Assembly (NCBI GenBank): GCA_003505905.1
Contig: DNXM01000192.1
Location: forward strand, 1-6,437
Length of the DNA stretch: 6,437 nucleotides
Direction: 5' to 3'
DNA from: Oscillospiraceae bacterium
GTDB taxonomy: Bacteria > Bacillota > Clostridia > Oscillospirales > Acutalibacteraceae
Below, in pieces: positions 1 through 5,433 of the stretch. The notes under the pieces were generated by a model. The model saw only the letters and a program-made list of their open reading frames with translations, had not been told where the DNA came from and ran no database searches. The translations under genes and the position numbers were made by a program. Position 1 is the first letter of the stretch; every line of letters starts with the position of its first letter.

Positions 1-6
1 TAACAC

Positions 7-69
7 ATCATTGACAAACCAACAACTTTTTGACTTTTTCGGGGTTATTTTCCGGATAATCATTGACAA
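7..69. repeat. 11-bp direct repeat flanking the upstream region
   Basis: The 11-mer ATCATTGACAA occurs exactly at 7-17 and again at 59-69. Both copies contain a TTGACA hexamer. Only the second copy has a good -10 box at the right distance and is the -35 element of the operon promoter. No -10 box lies 16-18 bp after the first copy. The pair may be a small duplication, a binding site for a regulator, or chance in an AT-rich stretch. The rest of 1-62 shows no coding signal and no clear hairpin. Confidence 0.4.
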
Positions 70-91
70 GGGATTGGGCTTGTGATACAAT
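63..91 (+). promoter_or_regulatory. Sigma-A type promoter of the pyr operon
   Basis: The -35 box TTGACA (63-68) matches consensus exactly. It is followed by a 17-bp spacer and the -10 box TACAAT (86-91), one mismatch from TATAAT. The TG dinucleotide at 83-84 gives an extended -10. Transcription would start near 97-100, leaving a leader of about 145 nt before pyrC. This is the only near-consensus promoter I see in the window, and the close gene packing downstream suggests it drives the whole set. Confidence 0.85.
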
Positions 92-108
92 ACACCCAAG
101 ATTTTTAA

Positions 109-127
109 GTCGGTACGGGATGCCGAC
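109..127 (+). promoter_or_regulatory. 5' leader hairpin
   Basis: GTCGG (109-113) pairs with CCGAC (123-127), optionally extended by a U-G pair (114/122), leaving a loop of about 7-9 nt that contains ACGGGA. The hairpin begins only about 10 nt after the expected transcription start. Its arm sequences recur in the first terminator (CCGAC at 160-164 and GTCGG at 171-175). Its loop and 3' side belong to the segment able to pair with the second terminator, so it may compete with the antiterminator pairing. The function is inferred from base pairing alone. Confidence 0.5.
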
Positions 128-211
128 AAGATCAGCCAAAAGAATAGGTTATGCTCTGTCCGACCGCTCGGTCGGGGCGGCGTTTTTTTGTGCGATCTTG
201 ACTTTTCCCGT
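115..211 (+). promoter_or_regulatory. Putative antiterminator pairing in the pyr leader
   Basis: Two nested blocks of perfect complementarity join the early leader to the second terminator. ACGGGA (115-120) pairs with TCCCGT (206-211), and CAAGATC (127-133) pairs with GATCTTG (194-200). They give 13 base pairs separated by a 6/5-nt internal loop. Forming this helix would remove the 5' arm and loop of the 194-224 terminator, so the two structures are mutually exclusive, as expected of an attenuator. The helix encloses the first terminator (161-189) and competes with the 109-127 hairpin. What signal selects between the folds is not visible; the usual PyrR loop consensus is not recognisable. Confidence 0.5.
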
Positions 212-233
212 CAAGGTCTTTTTTGTTTGTTGA
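120..233 (+). CDS. Possible 37-codon leader peptide (speculative)
   Basis: An open frame runs from ATG at 120 to TGA at 231-233 and would encode 37 residues. It passes through both terminator hairpins; the two U-tracts are read as Phe-Phe pairs. Its stop codon overlaps the pyrC Shine-Dalgarno (232-235). A ribosome moving through this frame would prevent both hairpins and finish on the pyrC start region. This resembles the E. coli pyrBI leader, where coupling of translation to UTP-limited RNA polymerase relieves attenuation. Against it: the ATG lies in a hairpin loop, only GGG directly abuts it, and no properly spaced ribosome binding site is present. A 37-codon open frame can also arise by chance. 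Confidence 0.2.
   Translation: MPTRSAKRIGYALSDRSVGAAFFCAILTFPVKVFFVC
161..189 (+). terminator. Intrinsic terminator-like hairpin 1 of the leader
   Basis: CGCTC-type pairing forms a GC-rich stem. Bases 164-169 pair with 175-180, and after one bulged A (163), 161-162 pair with 181-182, around a 5-nt loop (170-174). The stem directly abuts a run of seven T (183-189), the classic intrinsic-terminator layout. An alternative fold is the 6-bp palindrome CCGACC/GGTCGG (160-165/170-175), but that leaves 7 nt before the T-run. It lies inside the leader after the promoter, so it is either an attenuator or the first of two tandem stops. Confidence 0.65.
194..224 (+). terminator. Intrinsic terminator 2 (attenuator) just before pyrC
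   Basis: GATCTTGAC (194-202) pairs with GTCAAGGTC (210-218), giving nine pairs with one G-U wobble, around a 7-nt loop. Six T (219-224) follow immediately. It sits between the promoter and the pyrC ribosome binding site, only 7 bp before the latter. It therefore cannot be a simple end-of-gene terminator for this operon and most likely attenuates it. Its 5' arm is complementary to leader bases 127-133. Confidence 0.8.
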
Positions 234-237
234 GGTG
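232..237 (+). promoter_or_regulatory. Ribosome binding site of pyrC (decides the start)
   Basis: GAGGTG (232-237) lies 5 nt before ATG 243. An in-frame GTG at 237 overlaps this motif and cannot be the start it serves, so ATG 243 is preferred. The site follows closely after the U-tract of the second leader terminator. Confidence 0.75.
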
Positions 238-242
238 TGAAA

Positions 243-1496
243 ATGAAAGTTCTGTTCAAAAACGCATCGGTATATAAAAACAAAGCCTTTGTTGTGTGCA
301 ACGCTGTTGTAAACAACGGAGCACTTTCGTTCTTGAACGATTCCGAGCTTTCTTCTTTGTGTGATTATACGGTTGTTGAAAATTGCATCGTTCTTCCCGG
401 CTTGGCAGATGTTCATGTGCATTTGCGTGAGCCGGGTTTTTCTTATAAGGAGCGGATTTCGAGCGGCACGGCGGCGGCGGCACACGGCGGCTATACGGCG
501 GTGTGCTCCATGCCCAACCTCAACCCCGTTCCCGATTCCGCCGAGCATTTGAAGCAACAGCTTGATTTGATTGCATCCGATGCGCTTGTGCGTGTGTTCC
601 CCTACGGCGCCGTTACCGTCGGCGAAAAAGGCGAAACGCTGTCGGATATGGAAGCCATGGCGAAAAATGTCTGCGGTTTTTCCGATGACGGTCGGGGCGT
701 GCAAAGCGAAGAAAGAATGCGGGAAGCGATGCAAAAATGCAAAGCACTCGGCAAAATTTTGGCGGCGCACTGCGAGCAAAACGATTTGCTTGAAAACGGA
801 TACATTCACCAAGGAAGCTATGCCGAAAAGCACGGTCACCGAGGCATTTGCAGCGAAAGCGAATATCTGCCGATTGCCCGTGATTTGCGTTTAGCCGAAG
901 AAATCGGCTGTGACTACCATGTTTGCCACATTTCAACAAAAGAGAGCGTAGCGCTGATTCGGCAAGCCAAAGCCCGGGGCGTTCGGGTCACGTGCGAAAC
1001 CGCACCGCACTATTTGCTGTTGGACGAAAACGATTTACAGGAGGACGGACGGTTCAAGATGAATCCGCCCTTGCGAAGCCAGGAAGACCGCAAAGCTCTG
1101 ATAAAAGGACTTCAAGATGGCACGATTGACATAATTGCCACCGACCATGCACCGCACTCTGCCGAAGAAAAAGCAAAAGGCTTGGAAAAAAGTGCCATGG
1201 GCATTGTCGGCATGGAATGTGCGTTTCCGCTGCTCTACACCCACTTGGTCGGTCGGGGGATTATCCCCCTCGAACAATTGGTTTCGCTCATGTCCGAGCG
1301 TCCGAAGGAACGCTTCGGCTTGCATACACAAGGTGATTTCACCGTTTTTGAAACGGCGACACCTTACCGCATCAATCCCGACGAATTTTATTCGCAGGGG
1401 CGTGCAACACCGTTCGACGGCTGGCAGGTAAAAGGCAAGTGTCTGCTGACGGTTTGCAACAACAAAATCGTTTATCAAAACAAAGCTATCATATAG
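243..1496 (+). CDS. pyrC: Dihydroorotase, class I (PyrC)
   Basis: This is a 417-residue cytoplasmic metal-dependent amidohydrolase that cyclises N-carbamoyl-L-aspartate to dihydroorotate, the third step of UMP synthesis. The metal-binding signature DVHVHLREPG is at residues 56-65 (His58, His60, with substrate-binding Arg62). The bridging Asp lies in the SDDG motif (148-149), further metal His are His176 (AHCEQ) and His229 (HVCHIST), substrate-contact Asn274 is in MNPPLR, and the catalytic Asp301 is in ATDHAPH. An Asp in SDDG rather than a carbamylated Lys is the pattern known for Bacillus/Aquifex class I enzymes. Length matches the family (about 420-430). ATG 243 is chosen from ribosome binding site spacing; GTG 237 would add two residues. 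It is the first gene after the leader attenuator and ends 15 bp before carB. I see no truncation or missing active-site residue, so it should be active. Confidence 0.95.
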   Translation: MKVLFKNASVYKNKAFVVCNAVVNNGALSFLNDSELSSLCDYTVVENCIVLPGLADVHVHLREPGFSYKERISSGTAAAAHGGYTAVCSMPNLNPVPDSAEHLKQQLDLIASDALVRVFPYGAVTVGEKGETLSDMEAMAKNVCGFSDDGRGVQSEERMREAMQKCKALGKILAAHCEQNDLLENGYIHQGSYAEKHGHRGICSESEYLPIARDLRLAEEIGCDYHVCHISTKESVALIRQAKARGVRVTCETAPHYLLLDENDLQEDGRFKMNPPLRSQEDRKALIKGLQDGTIDIIATDHAPHSAEEKAKGLEKSAMGIVGMECAFPLLYTHLVGRGIIPLEQLVSLMSERPKERFGLHTQGDFTVFETATPYRINPDEFYSQGRATPFDGWQVKGKCLLTVCNNKIVYQNKAII

Positions 1497-1497
1497 C

Positions 1498-1503
1498 AGG
1501 AGG
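1498..1503 (+). promoter_or_regulatory. Ribosome binding site of carB (decides the start)
   Basis: A perfect AGGAGG (1498-1503) starts 2 bp after the pyrC stop. ATG 1506 would be only 2 nt downstream, too close for initiation. ATG 1512 is 8 nt downstream and gives the usual MxKRKD N-terminus of CarB. Confidence 0.85.
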
Positions 1504-1511
1504 AAATGAAA

Positions 1512-4500
1512 ATGGCGAAGAGAAAAGATTTGAAGAAGATTATGATTATCGGTTCCGGTCCTATTGTCATCGGTCAGGCGGCGGAATTCGACTATGCCGG
1601 CACACAGGCGTGCCTTGCATTAAAGGAAGAGGGCTTCGAGGTGATTCTGTGCAACTCCAACCCTGCCACGATTATGACCGACACCACCATCGCCGACAAG
1701 GTTTATATGGAACCGCTGACGCTGGAATATATTGCAAAAATTCTGCGCTATGAGCGTCCGAACGCCATCATTCCCGGCATCGGCGGTCAAACGGGCTTGA
1801 ACCTTGCCATGCAGTTAAAAAAGAAAGGTATTTTGGAAGAATGCCAGGTCGAGCTGCTCGGCACATCGAGCGAGAGCATCGAGCTTGCCGAAGACCGTGA
1901 ATGCTTCAAGGAGCTTTGCGAATCCATCGGCGAGCCGACCATTCCCTCCGAAATCACCTACAGCGAGGAAGAAGCCGTCAAGGCGGCGGAAAAAATCGGC
2001 TATCCCGTTGTTCTGCGCCCTGCCTTCACCTTGGGCGGCACGGGCGGCGGCTTTGCCGACAACGAAGAGGAGCTGCGTGAAATTGCCGTGAATGCATTCA
2101 AGCTCTCCCCCGTTCACCAAGTTTTGATTGAAAAGAGCGTTAAGGGTTACAAGGAAATCGAATTTGAAATGATGCGGGATGCCGAAGACAATGTCATCAC
2201 CATCTGCGGCATGGAAAATGTTGACCCCGTCGGCGTTCACACAGGCGACTCCATCGTGGTTGCCCCGATTATGACGCTCAACGACCACGATTTCAAAATG
2301 CTCAACGACAGCGCCGTTCGCTTGATTCGTGCGCTGAAAATCAACGGCGGATGCAATGTTCAGTTTGCGCTTGACCCGAAGTCGAGCACCTACTACCTCA
2401 TTGAGGTCAATCCCCGTGTTTCCCGCTCCTCCGCCTTGGCTTCCAAGGCAAGCGGTTACCCGATTGCAAAGGTTACGGCAAAAATTGCCGTGGGCATGAC
2501 GCTGGATGAAATCGCCATTGCCAACACAACGGCGGCGAAGGCACCCGAATTGGACTATGTGGTTGCCAAGTTCCCCCGTTTCCCATTCGATAAATTCTCC
2601 GCCGCCTCCAACAAGCTCGGCACGCAGATGAAAGCAACGGGCGAAGTCATGGGCATCGGCTCCACGCTGGAAGAATGTATGCTCAAATCCGTCCGCTCCC
2701 TGGAAATCGGCGCCGACCACTTCTATCTGCCGAAGTTTGACGGCATGAGCAAGGAAGCTCTGTTTGACTACATCAAGGATTTCAGGGACGACTTGATTTT
2801 TGCCGTTGCCGAATTGATGCGCTTGGGCGTTTCGGTGGATGAGCTTTACGAGTTGACCATGATTACGCCGTATTTCCTCGAAGCAATCGAGCGTATCGTC
2901 AAATACGAAAAAACGCTGAAAGAAAATGTCGGCGACATCGAGGTTTTGCGTGAAGCCAAAAAGCTCGGCTTCTCCGACTCCTTCATTTCCAAATCATGGA
3001 ACAAAAAAGAGGTTGAGATTTTCGCTCTGCGCAAGGATAACGGCATCATGCCCGTTTACCGCATGGCGGACACGCTTCACACGGGCGCATACATCCCCTA
3101 CTTCTATTCCTCTTATGCCGGCGAAAACAAATCCGTCATGACAAACAACAAAAAAATCATCGTCCTCGGTGCCGGTCCGATTCGTATCGGTCAAGGCGTT
3201 GAGTTTGACTATTCCACCGTTCATGCGGTAGATACCATCCGTCAGGCGGGCTTTGAGTCGGTCATCATTAACAATAACCCGGAGACCGTTTCCACCGATT
3301 ATACCACCGCCGACAAGCTCTACTTTGAGCCGCTGACACCCGAAGATGTGATGAACATCATCGAATCGGAAAAACCCGAGGGCGTTGTGGCTTCCCTCGG
3401 CGGTCAGACCGCTATCAATCTGGCTCAGCCGTTGGATGACCGTGGGGTCAAAATCATCGGCACGGACTGCGCCGCCATTGACCGTGCGGAAAACCGTGAC
3501 CTGTTTGAAAAGCTGCTCATCGAATTGGATATTCCCCAGCCAAAGGGCAAGGCGGTGACCAACATTGCAGACGGTGTTGCCGCCGCAAACGAAATCGGCT
3601 ACCCCGTTTTGGTTCGTCCGTCCTTCGTTCTCGGCGGTCGTGCCATGCAGATTGTTGCCAACGAAGACCAGCTCAAGCACTACTTGAAAACAGCCGTTGA
3701 AGTCGACAAAGACAAGCCCGTTTTGGTGGATAAATACATTGAGGGCAAAGAGGTTGAAATCGACGCCATCTGCGACGGCAGAGATGTGTTCGTGCCCGGC
3801 ATCATGGAGCTTGTTGAGCGCACGGGCATTCACTCGGGCGACTCCATCAGCGTCTATCCGTCCTTCAGCATCAGCGATAAGGTCAAGGGCATCATTTTGC
3901 AGTACGCCAAGAAGCTCGGAATCGGAATCGGCATTGTCGGTCTTTACAACATTCAGTTCATTGTCGACAAGCAAGACAATGTCTATATCATCGAGGTCAA
4001 TCCCCGTTCCTCCCGTACCGTGCCGTTCCTTTCCAAGGCAACGGGCTACTCTTTGGCAGATATTGCCACCGAGGTCATTCTCGGCAAATCGCTCAAGGAG
4101 CTGGGCTTCTTCGATATTTATCCCGAAGAGAGCAAGCGCCGTTATGTCAAGGTGCCTGTGTTCTCCTTCAACAAAATCAAAGGCTTGGATGCCTATCTTT
4201 CCCCCGAAATGAAATCCACGGGCGAAGCCATCGGTTACGATGACAAGCTCAACCGTGCGCTTTACAAAGCCTTACAGGCTTCCGGCATGAGATTGCAAAA
4301 CTACGGCACTGTGTTTGTCACGGTTGCCGATAAAGATAAGGAAGCGGCTCTTGAATTGGTGCGCCGTTTCTACAACCTCGGCTTCAACATCGAAGCCACC
4401 TGCGGCACCGCCGAATTCCTTAAAGCGCACGGCATTCGCACCAAGGGCTTGAAAAAGGTCAGCGAGGGCAGTGACGAAATCATTGACGCACTGCGCAAGG

Positions 4501-4685
4501 GTCACATTGCTTATGTCATCAACACCTCCGATGTTGCCTCCGCCGGTCAGAATTCTGACGGCTACAAAATCCGCACCGTGGCAACGGAAAACAACATTAC
4601 CATGTTTACGGCACTTGATACCGTGAGCGTTTTGCTCGATGTTTTGGACGAAACCACCCTGTGTGTATCCACCATTGATGCATAA
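1512..4685 (+). CDS. carB: Carbamoyl-phosphate synthase large subunit (CarB/PyrAB)
   Basis: A 1057-residue synthetase that makes carbamoyl phosphate from bicarbonate, two ATP and ammonia channelled from the glutaminase subunit CarA. The two homologous halves are both present. The first pre-ATP-grasp/ATP-grasp unit has GSGPIVIGQ (14-22), Arg129, Arg169 and metal-site Gln284, Glu298 and Asn300. An oligomerisation region (about 400-545) follows. The second unit has GAGPIRIGQ (553-561), Arg702 and metal-site Gln815, Glu828 and Asn830. The C-terminal MGS-like allosteric domain (about 928-1057) keeps the uridine-nucleotide site seen in E. coli CarB: Thr963, Thr966, Lys982 and Asn1004. UMP/UTP feedback is therefore likely. 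Glu769, His774 and Asp777 match the E. coli ornithine-site residues. Length is typical and no break is visible. Oddly, no carA precedes it: pyrC ends 15 bp upstream. Codon use is Leu TTG-rich and Arg CGN-rich, with no in-frame ATA found by eye. Confidence 0.97.
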   Translation: MAKRKDLKKIMIIGSGPIVIGQAAEFDYAGTQACLALKEEGFEVILCNSNPATIMTDTTIADKVYMEPLTLEYIAKILRYERPNAIIPGIGGQTGLNLAMQLKKKGILEECQVELLGTSSESIELAEDRECFKELCESIGEPTIPSEITYSEEEAVKAAEKIGYPVVLRPAFTLGGTGGGFADNEEELREIAVNAFKLSPVHQVLIEKSVKGYKEIEFEMMRDAEDNVITICGMENVDPVGVHTGDSIVVAPIMTLNDHDFKMLNDSAVRLIRALKINGGCNVQFALDPKSSTYYLIEVNPRVSRSSALASKASGYPIAKVTAKIAVGMTLDEIAIANTTAAKAPELDYVVAKFPRFPFDKFSAASNKLGTQMKATGEVMGIGSTLEECMLKSVRSLEIGADHFYLPKFDGMSKEALFDYIKDFRDDLIFAVAELMRLGVSVDELYELTMITPYFLEAIERIVKYEKTLKENVGDIEVLREAKKLGFSDSFISKSWNKKEVEIFALRKDNGIMPVYRMADTLHTGAYIPYFYSSYAGENKSVMTNNKKIIVLGAGPIRIGQGVEFDYSTVHAVDTIRQAGFESVIINNNPETVSTDYTTADKLYFEPLTPEDVMNIIESEKPEGVVASLGGQTAINLAQPLDDRGVKIIGTDCAAIDRAENRDLFEKLLIELDIPQPKGKAVTNIADGVAAANEIGYPVLVRPSFVLGGRAMQIVANEDQLKHYLKTAVEVDKDKPVLVDKYIEGKEVEIDAICDGRDVFVPGIMELVERTGIHSGDSISVYPSFSISDKVKGIILQYAKKLGIGIGIVGLYNIQFIVDKQDNVYIIEVNPRSSRTVPFLSKATGYSLADIATEVILGKSLKELGFFDIYPEESKRRYVKVPVFSFNKIKGLDAYLSPEMKSTGEAIGYDDKLNRALYKALQASGMRLQNYGTVFVTVADKDKEAALELVRRFYNLGFNIEATCGTAEFLKAHGIRTKGLKKVSEGSDEIIDALRKGHIAYVINTSDVASAGQNSDGYKIRTVATENNITMFTALDTVSVLLDVLDETTLCVSTIDA

Positions 4686-4691
4686 GGGAGG
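4685..4691 (+). promoter_or_regulatory. Ribosome binding site of pyrK
   Basis: AGGGAGG (4685-4691) overlaps the last base of the carB stop codon and lies 4 nt before ATG 4696. It fixes the pyrK start at 4696 rather than at the in-frame ATG 4639 inside carB. The 10-bp gap suggests translational coupling with carB. Confidence 0.75.
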
Positions 4692-4695
4692 CAAC

Positions 4696-5433
4696 ATGAA
4701 GCAAACCGATTTAATTGTAAAGACGAACGAGCCGTTGGCAAAGGATGTCTACCGCATGGTTTTGCAGGGCGATGTCAGTGCCGTCACACAACCGGGACAG
4801 TTTGTGAATTTGAAGCTTGACGGCTGTTTTCTGCGCCGTCCGATTTCAGTGTGCGATGTGGCAGGCGATGAATTGACCCTCATCTATAAGGTTGTCGGCG
4901 AAGGTACGGCGAAAATGTCGGGCTTCCTCCCCGGCACAAAAATCGACACTTTGGTCGGCTTGGGCAACGGCTTTGATGTAAACAAAAGCGGTGACTCCCC
5001 CGTTTTAATCGGCGGCGGTGTCGGCGTTCCGCCCATGTACTATCTGTGTAAAAAGCTCATCGAGCAAGGCAAACAGGTGTCCGTCATCCTCGGCTTTAAC
5101 AGCAAAGACGATGTGTTCTATGAAGACGAATTCCGTGCCTTGGGCGCAAGGGTCTTTGTCACAACGGCGGACGGCTCCTACGGGCAAAAGGGCTTTGTCA
5201 CCGATGCTCTGCGTGAAGTGAACTACTCATTCTTCTACACCTGCGGACCCATGCCCATGTTCCGTGCCCTTGCCAAAGCCGTTACCTCCAAAGGGCAATA
5301 CAGCTTTGAAGAACGCATGGGCTGCGGCTTCGGTGCGTGCATGGGCTGCAGCTGCAAGACCCTCGCGGGCACGAAGCGCATCTGCAAGGACGGGCCCGTG
5401 ATGCGAAAGGAGGAGATCCTGTGGGACGACTGA
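4696..5433 (+). CDS. pyrK: Dihydroorotate dehydrogenase B electron-transfer subunit (PyrK)
   Basis: A 245-residue iron-sulfur flavoprotein of the ferredoxin-reductase type. In the class 1B enzyme it carries electrons from PyrD-bound FMN through a [2Fe-2S] cluster and FAD to NAD+. The FAD-binding beta-barrel covers about 1-98 with RRPIS at 47-51 and the YKVVGEGT stretch at 64-71. The NAD-binding domain follows, with LIGGGVGVPP at 104-113 and TCGP at 182-185. The cluster ligands are Cys210, Cys215, Cys218 and Cys230, in the C-x4-C-x2-C-x11-C spacing expected for PyrK. Length is normal (about 245-260). It overlaps pyrD by 13 bp, fitting the one-to-one heterotetramer. Codon use up to about 5320 matches carB. 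The last 31 sense codons (5338-5430) are unusual, with 30 ending in G or C, and mark a composition break that continues into pyrD. Confidence 0.95.
   Translation: MKQTDLIVKTNEPLAKDVYRMVLQGDVSAVTQPGQFVNLKLDGCFLRRPISVCDVAGDELTLIYKVVGEGTAKMSGFLPGTKIDTLVGLGNGFDVNKSGDSPVLIGGGVGVPPMYYLCKKLIEQGKQVSVILGFNSKDDVFYEDEFRALGARVFVTTADGSYGQKGFVTDALREVNYSFFYTCGPMPMFRALAKAVTSKGQYSFEERMGCGFGACMGCSCKTLAGTKRICKDGPVMRKEEILWDD
5406..5413 (+). promoter_or_regulatory. Ribosome binding site of pyrD inside pyrK (decides a GTG start)
   Basis: AAAGGAGG (5406-5413), within the pyrK coding sequence, lies 7 nt before GTG 5421. No in-frame ATG occurs near it; the ATG at 5434 is in another frame. The site therefore assigns the GTG as the pyrD start and couples pyrD to the end of pyrK translation. 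Confidence 0.85.

Noticed and set aside
30..60. Alternative promoter TTGACT (30-35) with GATAAT (55-60)
   Set aside because: The 19-bp spacer is too long and the downstream 63-91 promoter is far closer to consensus.
80..90. Small inverted repeat TTGT-GAT-ACAA over the -10 box
   Set aside because: A 4-bp arm is too short to call an operator and is largely explained by the extended -10 sequence.
155..175. Possible PyrR-binding loop around TGTCCGACCG
   Set aside because: Only the GTCC core resembles the PyrR consensus; the GAGGYU half is absent and the bases belong to a perfect palindrome in the first terminator.
151..201. Second small leader frame of 16 codons (ATG 151 to TGA 199)
   Set aside because: It has only TAGG 2 nt before the ATG, crosses just the first hairpin and has no link to the pyrC start, so it is weaker than the 120-233 frame.
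132..839. Minus-strand open frame of 235 codons across the leader and pyrC
   Set aside because: It is antisense to a clear dihydroorotase, has no recognisable domain, and runs through the leader terminators; it arises from the codon bias of pyrC.
1815..2720. Minus-strand open frame of 301 codons inside carB
   Set aside because: It mirrors conserved CarB codons, shows no family resemblance or ribosome binding site, and antisense frames of this length are common in genes rich in GNC and NNC codons.
2994..3974. Minus-strand open frame of 326 codons inside carB
   Set aside because: Same reason as the other carB antisense frame; it covers the homologous second half of CarB, so the two shadows even occur at similar gene positions.
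2400..4020. DNA-level similarity between the two halves of carB (e.g. GAGGTCAATCCCCG near 2403 and 3993)
   Set aside because: This is the known ancient internal duplication of CarB with shared codons for the EVNPR motif, not a recent repeat.
3697..4212. Plus-strand 171-codon frame inside carB
   Set aside because: It is Ser/Pro/Arg-rich out-of-frame translation of intact CarB, with no ribosome binding site.
5337..5420. Upstream extension of pyrD to an ATG within pyrK
   Set aside because: The 28 extra residues do not resemble PyrD and come from pyrK DNA in another frame; GTG 5421 has the strong, well-spaced ribosome binding site.
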